Source: JAICTV01 sp035634055 (lineage in GTDB: Bacteria > Planctomycetota > Phycisphaerae > Tepidisphaerales > Tepidisphaeraceae). Taken from it: DNA of 19,494 nucleotides. The stretch covers positions 1-19,494 of the forward strand of contig DASQDR010000069.1 of NCBI GenBank assembly GCA_035634055.1. Direction: 5' to 3'. The notes under the pieces are model-generated. The model worked only from the letters and a program-made list of their open reading frames with translations, did not search any database and had not been told where the DNA came from. Shown in pieces: positions 1-9,176 of the stretch. A program made the translations under genes and the position numbers. How positions within the stretch are numbered: the stretch's first letter is position 1; each line of letters begins with the position of its first letter.

Positions 1-1145
1 AGGCGGATGCCGTGAAGCTTCTTGAGCACGCCGTTCTCATCGCCGCTGAAGGCTTTGGTGTTGATGGAGAAGTCGCGGCAGTCGGCGCCGCCGCAGACGG
101 CGTGGATCGCCTCCTCGTGCGCCGAGGAGGTGCGGTAGATCATCGGCCAGTAAGGCCACGGCTGCACGCCCGCCGCCTGGCGCGATTCCGCGGGCTTGGG
201 GAGCAGCTCGAACTGATGGACGCTCTTGCACCCCTGTCGGATGGCGGTGCCAAGGCAGTCGGCGCCGGTGTCGCCGCCGCCGAGGATGATCACGTTCTTC
301 CCCTTGGCGTTGATCTGCTCGGGGAGGTCGTCGCCGAGGTTGACCTTGTTCTGCTGCGGCAGGTACTCCATGGCGAAGTGGACGCCCCTGAGCTCGCGCC
401 CGGGGACGTTCATCAGGTCGCGCGCCTGGGTGGCGCCGCCGCAGAGGACGATGGCGTCGAAGTCGCGGCGGAGGTCCTCGACCTTCACGTTGACGCCGAC
501 GTTGGCGCTGGTCTTGAAGACGACGCCTTCGGCTTCCATCAGCTTGATGCGGCGCTCGATGAAGCGCTTCTCGAGCTTGAAGTTGGGAATGCCGTAGAGC
601 AGCAGCCCGCCGACGCGGTCGGCGCGCTCGAAGACGGTGACGTTGTGCCCCGCCTTGTTGAGCTGCGCCGCGCACCCGAGCCCCGCGGGGCCGGAGCCGA
701 TGACGGCGACCTTCTTGCCGGTGCGAACCTTGGGTGGGTCGGCCTTGATGAAGCCGTGCTCCCAGGCGTGCTCGGCGATCTCGTACTCGATGTTCTTGAT
801 GGTGACCGGGCGCTCGTTGATGTTGAGGGTGCAGGCCTCCTCGCACGGCGCCGGGCAGACCCGCCCGGTGAACTCCGGGAAGTTGTTGGTCTTGTGAAGC
901 ATGTCGATCGCTTCGCGCCAACGGTCCTTGTAAACCAGGTCGTTCCACTCCGGGATGATGTTCCCCAGCGGGCAGCCGTTGTGGCAGAAGGGGATGCCGC
1001 AGTCCATGCAGCGCGCGCCCTGGGCGCGGAGCTTGTCATCGGGGAACGGGTTGTAGATCTCGTTCCAGTCGAGGATGCGCAGCTCCACCGGCCGGCGCTT
1101 CGGCAGCTCGCGGTTGATCTCTTTGAATCCGGTCGGCTTACCCAT
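1..1145 (-). CDS. gltD: Glutamate synthase (NADPH) small subunit, 3'-truncated by window edge
   Basis: This is the NADPH-oxidising beta subunit of glutamate synthase, which passes electrons from NADPH through FAD and iron-sulfur clusters to the FMN of GltB. The visible part is 381 residues of a family that is usually about 470-490, so the C-terminus lies beyond position 1. The start is ATG at 1145, giving MGKPTGF, the usual N-terminus of this family, with an AAGGA-like ribosome site about 12 bases upstream. Two cysteine groups for [4Fe-4S] clusters are present: C46, C49, C54, C58 and C97, C101, C105. The first dinucleotide-binding motif is VIGSGPAG (residues 148-155) and the second is ILGGGDTGAD (about 287-296). 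It is last in the visible order gltB-Uma2-gltD, 28 bases after the Uma2 stop, so co-transcription is likely. Identification is secure. Confidence 0.97.
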   Translation of the reverse strand, partial: MGKPTGFKEINRELPKRRPVELRILDWNEIYNPFPDDKLRAQGARCMDCGIPFCHNGCPLGNIIPEWNDLVYKDRWREAIDMLHKTNNFPEFTGRVCPAPCEEACTLNINERPVTIKNIEYEIAEHAWEHGFIKADPPKVRTGKKVAVIGSGPAGLGCAAQLNKAGHNVTVFERADRVGGLLLYGIPNFKLEKRFIERRIKLMEAEGVVFKTSANVGVNVKVEDLRRDFDAIVLCGGATQARDLMNVPGRELRGVHFAMEYLPQQNKVNLGDDLPEQINAKGKNVIILGGGDTGADCLGTAIRQGCKSVHQFELLPKPAESRQAAGVQPWPYWPMIYRTSSAHEEAIHAVCGGADCRDFSINTKAFSGDENGVLKKLHGIR

Positions 1146-1173
1146 TTCGGTTCACACTTCCTTTGCCTTGCAG

Positions 1174-1848
1174 CTACGACTCGGGGGCGACGAAGATGTC
1201 GGAAAGCAGGACGGCGAATCCCGGCAGGACCGCGCCTCCATCAAGCATCTCGTGCTCCCGAACGACCCGAGACGGCTGATCCGTCGGACCCTCGTAAACC
1301 GCCGCGGTGCGGGTGGCGGGATCGATGATCCACGCGAGGCGCGTCCCCGACTCGAAATACTCCGACAGCTTCTGAGCGATTTCCGAGCGCGTGTTGCTCT
1401 CGCTCAGCACTTCCACCGCCAAGTCCGGCCCGATCGCCGGAACTGATGGCCGCGGCTTCGGTAGAGCCGCCAGCCGCTCGGCGCTGACGAACGCCACGTC
1501 GGGCAGCCGGATGCGACCACGCTTCATCCGCAGGGTGCCGGCCTCGCCGGTGACGGCGCCGAGTTGTCTCGAGCGCACCCACCCGACGAGGAAGTACCCC
1601 AGCATCATCGCGATCTGAGGCTCTTCGTGTCCCACCGGCTTCTCCACCAGCGTCCCGTCTATCAACTCCACCAGGCGCTTGTCCCGCTCGACGAATTCCA
1701 GCAGGTCCTTCTCCGTCGCCGTCCCGGGCCACGGGTTGAACACCACGCGCTCCAGCGGAATGTCGCCTAGCGCGTGCAGCCACTCCGCGCCGTTGTCGTA
1801 CTTCGGCGGCGCCGCGACGCGCGCAGGTTGGGTGGAGGCGGTGGTCAT
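1174..1848 (-). CDS. Uma2 family (DUF820) restriction-endonuclease-like protein
   Basis: This 224-residue protein belongs to the Uma2 (DUF820) family, which has a PD-(D/E)xK nuclease-like fold and mostly unknown biological roles. The family landmarks are visible: RLPDVAF with D117, PDLAVEVLSESNT with E146, then K160 in a KLSEYFESG segment, followed by AWIIDP and a C-terminal LPGF turn. D117, E146 and K160 are the likely metal-binding and catalytic residues, so the site looks intact. The reading frame extends to a TTG at 1857, but ATG at 1848 fits better. No clear ribosome site is visible, so translation may depend on coupling to gltB, whose stop is only 21 bases upstream. The odd feature is its place between the two glutamate synthase subunit genes. 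Uma2 genes are common and multicopy in planctomycetes and cyanobacteria. DNA cleavage is inferred from the fold, not demonstrated for this protein. Confidence 0.9.
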   Translation of the reverse strand: MTTASTQPARVAAPPKYDNGAEWLHALGDIPLERVVFNPWPGTATEKDLLEFVERDKRLVELIDGTLVEKPVGHEEPQIAMMLGYFLVGWVRSRQLGAVTGEAGTLRMKRGRIRLPDVAFVSAERLAALPKPRPSVPAIGPDLAVEVLSESNTRSEIAQKLSEYFESGTRLAWIIDPATRTAAVYEGPTDQPSRVVREHEMLDGGAVLPGFAVLLSDIFVAPES

Positions 1849-1869
1849 GGCGATCAATTGTACCGGCGG

Positions 1870-4800
1870 CTACACGTCCGCCGTCTGCCGCTCGGCCAGT
1901 TCCTTCGCCTTGGCGTCGATCTCCGCCTGCCGTTCCAGCACCGCGCGGTAGTCGGTGGGCATCACCTTCACGAACCAGCGCAGCTCCTTCTCGAAGTCGT
2001 CCAGCACCGCCTTGGCCAGCGGGCTTTGGGTGAAGAGGTGGTGGTTGGTCAGCAGCTTGTGGATCGTCTGCTTGTCCTCGGGCTTGTCGGGCTTTTCCAG
2101 CTCGACCATCTCGGTGTTGCACTTGCGGGCGAACTGCCCGTCCTCGTCGTAGACGTAGGCGATGCCGCCGCTCATGCCGGCGGCGAAGTTTCGGCCGGTC
2201 TTGCCCAGCACGATGACGCGCCCGCCGGTCATGTACTCGCACCCGTGGTCGCCGCACCCCTCGACGACCGCGTTGACGCCTGAGTTGCGGACGCAGAAGC
2301 GCTCGCCGACCACGCCGCGCAGGTAGATCTCGCCGGCGATGGCGCCGTAGCAGATCACGTTGCCGGCGATGATGTTCTCGTGCGCCTTGTAGCCGCCGTC
2401 GAGCGTCGCCTGCGGCGGGTAGGCGATGATCCGCCCGCCCGAGAGCCCCTTGCCGAGGTAGTCGTTGGCGTCGCCCTCGATTTCCAGCGTGATCCCCTTG
2501 GCCAGGAAGCACCCGAAGCTCTGGCCGGCGTGGCCGTTGAACTTGAAGTGGACGGTCTCCTCCGGCAGCCCGGCGAAGCCGTACTTCTTGGCGACCATTC
2601 CCGAGAGCGTGGTGCCGACGGTGCGGTGAACGTTCTCGATCCCCATCTCCGCGCGGACCTTGGCGCCGCTCTCCAGCGCGGGGCCGGCGAGCTTGATCAG
2701 CTTCGTGTTGTCCAGCGACATATCCAGCCCGTGGTCCTGCGCCTGGATGCGGCGCAGCGCCACCTTCGGCCCGACCGCCGGCTTGTGCAGCAGCACCGAG
2801 AGGTCGACGTGCTTTGCCTTCCAGTGGTCGCTGACGTCGGCGAACTCTAAAAACTCGGTCATGCCGACCATGTCCTCGAGCTTGCGGAAGCCCAGCTCGG
2901 CCATGATCTCGCGCAGCTCCTCGGCGATGAAGAAGAAGAAGTTGATCACGTGCTCGGGCTTGCCGACGAACTTCTTGCGCAGCTCCGGGTCCTGCGTGGC
3001 GACGCCGACCGGGCAGGTGTTGAGGTGGCAGACGCGCATCATGATGCACCCCGAGGCGATCAGCGGCGCGGTGGCGAAGCCGAACTCCTCGGCGCCCAGC
3101 AGGGCGGCGACGGCGACGTCGCGGCCGGTCTTGAGCTGGCCGTCGGTCTGGAGCCAGATCCGCCCGCGCAGGTCGTTCAGCACCAGCGTTTGCTGGGTCT
3201 CGGCGAGCCCCATCTCCCAGGGGATGCCCGCCCACTTGATCGACGTCAGCGGCGAGTTGCCGGTGCCGCCGGAGTCGCCGGAGATCAGGATGTGGTCTGC
3301 CTTCCCCTTGGCCACGCCGGTGGCGACGGTGCCGACGCCGACCTCGCTGACCAGCTTGACGCTGACCCGGCTTTGCGGGTTGACGTTCTTCAGGTCGTGG
3401 ATGAGCTGCGCCAGGTCCTCGATCGAGTAGATGTCGTGGTGCGGCGGCGGGGAGATCAGCCCCACGCCGGGCGTGCTGTGGCGGATCGAGCCGATGTACT
3501 CATCGACCTTGTTGCGACTGAGGGCGCCGCCCTCGCCGGGCTTGGCGCCCTGGGCCATCTTGATCTGCAACTCGTCGGCGTTGACGAGGTATTCCACGGT
3601 CACGCCGAACCGCCCGGAGGCGACCTGCTTGATCGCGCTGCGGCGGACGGTGCCATCCGGGTCGGGCTTGAAGCGCCGCGGGTCCTCGCCACCCTCGCCG
3701 GTGTTGGACTTGCCGCCGATCTTGTTCATCGCGATCGCCAGGTTCTCGTGCGCCTCGGTCGAGATCGACCCCAGCGACATCGCGCCGGTGCAGAAGCGCT
3801 TGACGATCTCCTTGGCCGGCTCGACCTCCTCGATCGGCACCGGCGGGCGGAGCCCCTTGCGGAAGGTCATCAGCCCGCGGAGCGTGCAGCGGTGGCGCGC
3901 CTCGTCGTTGACCAGCTTGGTGTACTCCTTGAACGTCGCGAAGCTGTCGACGCGCTGCCCGAGGGCGAGCTTGCTGGAGGCATCGAGGTCAGAGCGGACG
4001 GCGTGCTGCATCTTGGCGACGGTGTCGGGGTTCCACATGTGGTATTCCCCGTCGCGCCGCCACTGGTAGACGCCGCCGTTGTCCAGCACCTCGCCGTTGA
4101 CCTTGATGGGCGGGAAGCCGCGGCGGTGGCGCTCAAGCTGCTCCTGCGCGATCACGTCCAGCCCGACGCCCTTGATGCGCGATGCGGTCTTGGTGAAGTA
4201 GCGCTCGATGACCTCTTCGCCGAGCCCGATGGCCTCGAAGATCTGCGCGCCGCGGTAGCTCTGCACCGTGGAGATGCCCATCTTCGACGCGACCTTGAGG
4301 ATCGCCTTGTTCGCTGCCTTGATGTAGTTCTTCTTGGCGTGGGCGTAGTCCAGGTCGGGCGGGAGGAGCCCTTCCTTTTCCAGGTCGGCCAGCGTCTCAA
4401 AGGCCAGGTACGGGTTGATCGCGCCCGCGCCGTAGCCGATGAGCAGGCAGAAGTGGTGCGACTCGCGCGCCTCGCCGGTCTCGACGACCAGCCCGCACTG
4501 GGTTCGGGTCCCCTCTCGGATGAGGTGGTGGTGGACGCCGGCGGTGGCGAGCAGGGCGGGAATGGGGGCGTTGTCAGCGTCGACGCCGCGGTCGGACAGG
4601 ATCAGGATCGACGCGCCGTCCTTCACCGCCTGCGCCGCCCGCGCCATCAGGTCTTCCAGCGCCGCGCGCATGCCGGCCTCGCCGTCGGCGACGGGGAAGA
4701 GCATCGGCAGCGTGACCGACTTCAGTTCCCCAACCGCGACCTCGCGGAGCTTCTCCAGCTCCTCGTTGCCGATCACGGGGTATTTGAGCTTGATCAGGTG

Positions 4801-6507
4801 CGCGTGCTTCGGCGTCTCCTCCAGCAGATTTCCCTCGCGGCCGAGGTAGGTGTAGAGGGAGGTGACGAGCTCCTCGCGGATCGCGTCCAGCGGGGGGTTG
4901 GTTACCTGCGCGAATAACTGCTTGAAGTAGTTATACAAGAGCTGCGGCCGCTCGCTCAGGCACGCCAGCGGCGTGTCGGTGCCCATCGACCCGACCGCCT
5001 CCTGCCCGAGGGTCGCCATTGGCATCATGATCATTTTCAGGTCTTCGACGGTGTAGCCGAAGGCGTGCTGGCGGACCATCAGCGTGGCGTGATCGGGGCG
5101 GTTGACCTGCGTCGGCGTCGGCAGCGACTCCAGGTCGATCATCTGCTCTTCGATCCAGCGCTTCCACGGGCGCTTGTCGACCAGCTCGCGCTTGATCTCG
5201 TTGTCGTCGACGATCCGCCCGCCCCTCATGTCCACCAGGAAGATCTTGCCCGGCTGGAGGCGCCACTTCTTGACCACGTTGCTCGGGTCGACCGGCAGCG
5301 CGCCGACCTCCGAAGCCATGATCACCAGGTCATCCTTGGTGACGTAATAGCGGCTGGGGCGCAGGCCGTTGCGGTCGAGGACCGCGCCGATCTGCTCCCC
5401 GTTGGTGAAGGCGATCGACGCCGGGCCGTCCCACGGCTCCATCAGGCAGGCGTGGTACTCGTAGAACGCCTTGAGGTCCGGGTCCATCAGCGCGTTGTTC
5501 TGCCACGCCTCGGGGACCAGCATCAGCATCGAGTGGGCGAGGCTTCGCCCGTTGACGCGGAGGAACTGGAGGCAGTTGTCGAGCGTGGCGGAGTCCGATC
5601 CGGACTCGGTCAGGATCGGGAACATCTTCTCTAGCTCGTCGCCGAACACCTCGCTCTTGAGCGAGCCGCTGCGGGCGCGCATCCAGTTGCGGTTGCCGCG
5701 CAGGGTGTTGATCTCGCCGTTGTGCGCCAGGTAGCGGAACGGGTGCGCCAGCCGCCAAGACGGGAACGTATTGGTGCTGAAGCGCGAGTGGACCACGGCC
5801 AGGTGCGTCTGGAAATCCGGGTCGCTCAGGTCGACGTAGTACCCGCGCAACTGCTCGGCGGTGAGCATCCCCTTGTAGATGATGCGGTTGGCCGAGAGGG
5901 CGTTGATGTAGAACCCCTCGCGGACCATGTCGCTGTGGTCGCCGAACTCCAGCAAATTCTCGATGCGCTGTCGGACGAGGTAAAGGCGGCGGTCAAAGTC
6001 GCCGCGGTTGTAGAACTTCTCCGCCGGCGCCACGAACGCTTGGCGGATCTTGGGCTCGGTCTTCTTCGGGGTCGGGCCGCAGAACTTCTCGTTGGTGGGG
6101 ACGTCGCGCCAGCCGAGCATCTTCATGCCGTACTGCTCGACGACCTCCTCGAAGAGGTTGATGCAGTGCGAGCGGCTGACCATGTCCTTGGGCAGGAACA
6201 CCTGCGCGACGCCGTACTGCCCCTGCTTGGGCAGCGCGACGCCCTGCTTTTTCATTTCCCGGCGGAAGAACTTGTCCGGGAGCCCGACCAGGATGCCGGC
6301 GCCGTCGCCGCTGTCGGGGTCGCAGCCGCACCCGCCGCGGTGGTTCATCCGCTCGAGCATCGTTAACGCGTTGGCGACGATGGCGTTAGACGCCTTGCCC
6401 TTGATGTGGCAGATGAAGCCGACGCCGCAGGCGTCGTGTTCGAACTCCGGCAGGTAAAGCCCTTGCGCGGGGTGATAGCCGATGATGTCGCGACGGCGGT
6501 CGGTCAT
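1870..6507 (-). CDS. gltB: Glutamate synthase (NADPH) large subunit
   Basis: This is the complete 1545-residue alpha subunit of glutamate synthase, which converts glutamine plus 2-oxoglutarate to two glutamates in the cytoplasm. The N-terminal amidotransferase is of the Ntn type: HDACGVGF places the catalytic cysteine at residue 27, so a 26-residue propeptide is expected to be removed. The order is glutaminase domain (about 27-430), central domain (about 480-770), FMN-binding synthase domain (about 870-1230) with GGKSNTGEGGEDPRRF, and a C-terminal GXGXG beta-helix domain (about 1280-1480). The [3Fe-4S] cluster cysteines are C1154, C1160 and C1165 (C-x5-C-x4-C within CIMMRVCHLNTC). Length is close to typical bacterial GltB (about 1500). 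The ATG at 6507 sits about 33 bases downstream of the predicted transcription start at a good sigma70 promoter. It is first in the operon with Uma2 and gltD. No missing residues were noticed. Confidence 0.99.
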   Translation of the reverse strand: MTDRRRDIIGYHPAQGLYLPEFEHDACGVGFICHIKGKASNAIVANALTMLERMNHRGGCGCDPDSGDGAGILVGLPDKFFRREMKKQGVALPKQGQYGVAQVFLPKDMVSRSHCINLFEEVVEQYGMKMLGWRDVPTNEKFCGPTPKKTEPKIRQAFVAPAEKFYNRGDFDRRLYLVRQRIENLLEFGDHSDMVREGFYINALSANRIIYKGMLTAEQLRGYYVDLSDPDFQTHLAVVHSRFSTNTFPSWRLAHPFRYLAHNGEINTLRGNRNWMRARSGSLKSEVFGDELEKMFPILTESGSDSATLDNCLQFLRVNGRSLAHSMLMLVPEAWQNNALMDPDLKAFYEYHACLMEPWDGPASIAFTNGEQIGAVLDRNGLRPSRYYVTKDDLVIMASEVGALPVDPSNVVKKWRLQPGKIFLVDMRGGRIVDDNEIKRELVDKRPWKRWIEEQMIDLESLPTPTQVNRPDHATLMVRQHAFGYTVEDLKMIMMPMATLGQEAVGSMGTDTPLACLSERPQLLYNYFKQLFAQVTNPPLDAIREELVTSLYTYLGREGNLLEETPKHAHLIKLKYPVIGNEELEKLREVAVGELKSVTLPMLFPVADGEAGMRAALEDLMARAAQAVKDGASILILSDRGVDADNAPIPALLATAGVHHHLIREGTRTQCGLVVETGEARESHHFCLLIGYGAGAINPYLAFETLADLEKEGLLPPDLDYAHAKKNYIKAANKAILKVASKMGISTVQSYRGAQIFEAIGLGEEVIERYFTKTASRIKGVGLDVIAQEQLERHRRGFPPIKVNGEVLDNGGVYQWRRDGEYHMWNPDTVAKMQHAVRSDLDASSKLALGQRVDSFATFKEYTKLVNDEARHRCTLRGLMTFRKGLRPPVPIEEVEPAKEIVKRFCTGAMSLGSISTEAHENLAIAMNKIGGKSNTGEGGEDPRRFKPDPDGTVRRSAIKQVASGRFGVTVEYLVNADELQIKMAQGAKPGEGGALSRNKVDEYIGSIRHSTPGVGLISPPPHHDIYSIEDLAQLIHDLKNVNPQSRVSVKLVSEVGVGTVATGVAKGKADHILISGDSGGTGNSPLTSIKWAGIPWEMGLAETQQTLVLNDLRGRIWLQTDGQLKTGRDVAVAALLGAEEFGFATAPLIASGCIMMRVCHLNTCPVGVATQDPELRKKFVGKPEHVINFFFFIAEELREIMAELGFRKLEDMVGMTEFLEFADVSDHWKAKHVDLSVLLHKPAVGPKVALRRIQAQDHGLDMSLDNTKLIKLAGPALESGAKVRAEMGIENVHRTVGTTLSGMVAKKYGFAGLPEETVHFKFNGHAGQSFGCFLAKGITLEIEGDANDYLGKGLSGGRIIAYPPQATLDGGYKAHENIIAGNVICYGAIAGEIYLRGVVGERFCVRNSGVNAVVEGCGDHGCEYMTGGRVIVLGKTGRNFAAGMSGGIAYVYDEDGQFARKCNTEMVELEKPDKPEDKQTIHKLLTNHHLFTQSPLAKAVLDDFEKELRWFVKVMPTDYRAVLERQAEIDAKAKELAERQTADV

Positions 6508-6832
6508 TCGGGCGTCCGTAACCTTTCCGGGAAAAAAGCGGGCCGAAGTATAGGGTTCTACGCGGCACAGGCAAGCAATTTTCGCCTAGCGCATCGGCAG
6601 GAAGATTAGCCTTCTGCGCAACATCTAAGCAGAAGCCGCGGCGTGCCTATTTTTCGGGCAGAGCAGGGGCGTTGGTAGGACCGAAAACGCCCTCGCGCCC
6701 AGCGGCGGCGATTGTAGCAACCGTTGTGCGAGTTGTGCGCGGCGGCATGAAAATTCCAACAGGCGGCAGCCGGGCGCGCGTGCCGTTCGATCGCTTATCA
6801 ATCCCGCGCGCGCTCGACTACCATCGCCGCGC
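6508..6832. other. Divergent intergenic region between gltB and the debranching enzyme gene
   Basis: This 325-base gap separates two divergently read genes. The gltB-proximal part holds the promoter described at 6547-6574. In the remainder I see no convincing promoter for the plus-strand gene, no tRNA or riboswitch-like fold, and no strong hairpin. The short open frames crossing it have no family features and overlap the real start codons, so they are not called. The region is somewhat richer in A and T than the flanking coding sequence, as expected for a regulatory spacer. Confidence 0.6.
6547..6574 (-). promoter_or_regulatory. Predicted sigma70-type promoter of the gltB operon
   Basis: On the minus strand a -35 box TTGCCT (6569-6574) and a -10 box TATACT (6547-6552) are separated by 16 bases. 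Transcription would begin near 6540, leaving a leader of about 33 bases before the gltB ATG, with GGAAAGG in it as a possible ribosome site. Matches are 4/6 and 5/6 to the E. coli consensus. No operator was recognised. Confidence 0.5.
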
Positions 6833-8848
6833 ATGCCCGGCCCCTCGTACTCGATCGACACCTCCGGCCAACTCGATCCTTACCTCGACAAGGAGTGGCT
6901 GCTGAGCAACGGCCTGGGCGGCTTCGCGTTCTCGACCGTGCCCGGCTGCAATGCCCGCCGATACCACGGCCTGCTCATCGCGGCGACCACGCCGCCGGTG
7001 GGGCGGGTCTCGGTGTTGAGCCGCCTGGGCGAGATGCTCATCCTCGACAACGACCCCGCCCGCACGCACGAGCTGGCGGTCAACCAGTTCCGCGACAACG
7101 TCCACCCGCACGGCGAGCGATACCTTCGCCGGTTCGACTTCGGCGATACCGCCACGTGGCACTTCGACGTCGACGGCGTGAAGGTGACCAAGCAACTCCA
7201 GGTCCCCTGGCAGAAAAACGTCGTCGGCGTTCGCTACATGATGGAGACGTCCGCAGAGCGGCACGTCGAGTTCCGCCTGTTCCCGTTCTTCGCCCTGCGC
7301 GACTTCCACGCCCTGCGCCGCGCCCAAGGCTACGACCTCCCGACGACCGTCGCCCCCGATGGCCGCGCCATCGCGGTCAGGGCCGACCGGCTCGCGGCGC
7401 ACGTGATCGCGCGCGGCGAGGCAGCGTTCGTCAGCGCCCCGGCCTGGTGGCACGGGCACGTCTACCGGATCGAGACCGACCGCGGGCAGGATGACATCGA
7501 AGACCTGTTTAGCCCCGGCCGGTTCACCGTGAAGTTCCGCGGGCGGACGGAACTGACGGTCTGGGCGAGCCTGGAACCGGGCGAGCCGCTGGATTGGGAC
7601 ACCGAGCTGCGCCGACGGAGCGAGGCGACGTCCGCCGCGGGCACGCGCGGGGCGAGCATTGTGCCCGCGGCGGGCTCCGCGGCCGTCGATTCCACTGCGC
7701 CAGCGCCGTCGCCGGCCGTCATGCAGAAGTTGCTCCGCGCAGCGAATGACTTTGTCGTCTACCGCCGCACCCCCGACGGCCAAGACGGCACCAGCGTCAT
7801 CGCCGGCTACCCCTGGTTCGCCGACTGGGGGCGCGACACCATGATCTCGCTCCCCGGCCTGCTGCTGGTGCCGGGCCGCTATCAGCAGGCCAGGGAAGTG
7901 TTGACCCTCTTCGCCGCCTACGTGAGCGAGGGGATGATCCCCAACCGGTTCAATGACTACACCAACGAGCCGGAGTACAACACCGTGGACGCCAGCCTCT
8001 GGTTCGTCCACGCCTGCTTCGAGTACGCCCGCGCGTCCGGCGACGCCGAGGCGTTCGAGCGCGTGCTGAAGCCGGCGTGCCGGCAGGTCCTCGACGGTCA
8101 CGTCCGCGGCACGCGGTTCGGCATCGGCATGGACCCTGCCGACGCGCTGATCACGCAGGGCGACGCCAACACCCAGCTCACCTGGATGGACGCCAAGTGC
8201 GGCGACGTCACCTTCACCCCCCGGCAGGGCAAGCCGGTGGAGATCAATGCCCTGTGGTACCACGCCCTGGTGCTGATGGGCGAGGCGGACCTGGCCGCGC
8301 GGGTGCGCCAAAGCTACCAGAAGGCGTTCTGGATCGGCCCCTTCCGCGGGCTGGCGGACGTCGTCACGTTGGGCGTCGACGGCCGCTACGGGCGCGACAA
8401 CTCCATCAGGCCCAACCAGATCTTCGCCGCCAGCCTGCCCAATAGCCCGCTGTCGCCCGAGCAGCGGTCGGCGGTGGTGGAGGTGGTCCGCCGCGAGCTG
8501 CTCACGCCGTTCGGCCTGCGCACGCTCGACAAGGCGGACCGCAAGTACAGGGGCCGCTACGCCGGCCCGCAGTTCGCGCGCGACGGGGCGTACCACAACG
8601 GCACCGTCTGGCCGTGGCTGATCGGCCACTTCCTCGACGCCTACCTGCGCGTCCACGACCACTCCCCCGACGCGCAGGCGCAGGCGAGGCGGTGGCTCGC
8701 CCCGCTGATCGACCACGTGGACCAATCCTGCCTCGGCCAGATCGCGGAAATCTTCGAGGCCGACGAACCCCACCGCCCCGTCGGCTGCCCCGCGCAGGCG
8801 TGGAGCGTCGCGGAAGTGCTGCGGTTGGCGGTGAAGGTGGGGCTGTGA
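6833..8848 (+). CDS. Glycogen debranching enzyme (amylo-alpha-1,6-glucosidase, GH133-type)
   Basis: This 671-residue protein matches bacterial amylo-alpha-1,6-glucosidases, which hydrolyse the alpha-1,6 branch stubs of glycogen. The N-terminal domain (about 1-220) begins with KEWLLSNGLGGFAFST and ARRYHGLL (about 20-48), a hallmark of the bacterial debrancher N-domain. A low-complexity Ala/Ser/Pro linker follows at about 258-300. The C-terminal (alpha/alpha)6 catalytic domain (about 300-668) carries GYPWFADWGRDTMISLPG (325-342) and YHNGTVWPWLIGHF (587-600), both conserved in the family. D335 lies within the WGRDT motif where an active-site carboxylate is expected. Length is normal for a single-activity debrancher of about 650-700 residues, without the 4-alpha-glucanotransferase half of the eukaryotic enzyme. 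The protein lacks a signal peptide, so it should be cytoplasmic. No clear ribosome site precedes the ATG. Two unrecognised genes follow in the same direction. Confidence 0.92.
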   Translation: MPGPSYSIDTSGQLDPYLDKEWLLSNGLGGFAFSTVPGCNARRYHGLLIAATTPPVGRVSVLSRLGEMLILDNDPARTHELAVNQFRDNVHPHGERYLRRFDFGDTATWHFDVDGVKVTKQLQVPWQKNVVGVRYMMETSAERHVEFRLFPFFALRDFHALRRAQGYDLPTTVAPDGRAIAVRADRLAAHVIARGEAAFVSAPAWWHGHVYRIETDRGQDDIEDLFSPGRFTVKFRGRTELTVWASLEPGEPLDWDTELRRRSEATSAAGTRGASIVPAAGSAAVDSTAPAPSPAVMQKLLRAANDFVVYRRTPDGQDGTSVIAGYPWFADWGRDTMISLPGLLLVPGRYQQAREVLTLFAAYVSEGMIPNRFNDYTNEPEYNTVDASLWFVHACFEYARASGDAEAFERVLKPACRQVLDGHVRGTRFGIGMDPADALITQGDANTQLTWMDAKCGDVTFTPRQGKPVEINALWYHALVLMGEADLAARVRQSYQKAFWIGPFRGLADVVTLGVDGRYGRDNSIRPNQIFAASLPNSPLSPEQRSAVVEVVRRELLTPFGLRTLDKADRKYRGRYAGPQFARDGAYHNGTVWPWLIGHFLDAYLRVHDHSPDAQAQARRWLAPLIDHVDQSCLGQIAEIFEADEPHRPVGCPAQAWSVAEVLRLAVKVGL

Positions 8849-8924
8849 AGGCGGTGCGATCGCGTGGGCAGAGGCGGGCCGCGTTGAGTCGTTGGGCGCG
8901 GTGAGAGGAAGTGCGTTGCTGACG

Positions 8925-9176
8925 ATGTCCGAACCGATTGACGATGGTCGACCCATGGGGGCTCCTGAGCCGACCCCGCGCGCGAAAAGCTTCGGGAGCG
9001 TGATTGGCATTGGCGCGGTCACGGCCGTCGTCTCGGCCGCGTTTCTCGCCCTTCCCATTGTCATCCCGCTGGGAAACCTCGCGAAGTACCTGATCGTGCT
9101 GGCGGTGCTCGGCGTGCTGCTGGGGTTGAACTTTGTGCTCCACGGCATCGTCGACTGGTGGCGGGGGAAGGCGTGA
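8925..9176 (+). CDS. Small two-helix membrane protein, function unknown
   Basis: I do not recognise this 83-residue protein. It has a charged, proline-containing N-terminus, then two hydrophobic stretches, one around SVIGIGAVTAVVSAAFLALP and one around KYLIVLAVLGVLLGLNFVL. It ends in a short tail HGIVDWWRGKA, so it is predicted to be an inner-membrane hairpin. Three starts are possible in frame: ATG 8925, TTG 8916 and TTG 8892. An AGAGGAAG ribosome site (8904-8911) is optimally spaced for TTG 8916 and somewhat distant from ATG 8925; I chose ATG by codon preference. It begins 76 bases after the debranching enzyme, and its stop TGA overlaps the probable GTG start of the next gene, which implies translational coupling and a shared role with that protein. 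Confidence 0.7.
   Translation: MSEPIDDGRPMGAPEPTPRAKSFGSVIGIGAVTAVVSAAFLALPIVIPLGNLAKYLIVLAVLGVLLGLNFVLHGIVDWWRGKA

Noticed and set aside
12..1328. Plus-strand open frame opposite gltD
   Set aside because: The minus strand encodes an unmistakable GltD with both cysteine groups and two nucleotide-binding motifs.
2950..4917. Plus-strand open frame of 655 codons opposite gltB
   Set aside because: It is a shadow of the GltB FMN and central domains, rich in Asp/Val/Leu/Arg and without motifs.
6625..6861. Small minus-strand open frame in the gltB/debranching-enzyme spacer
   Set aside because: It overlaps the start of the debranching gene, has no supported start site, and its composition is not protein-like.
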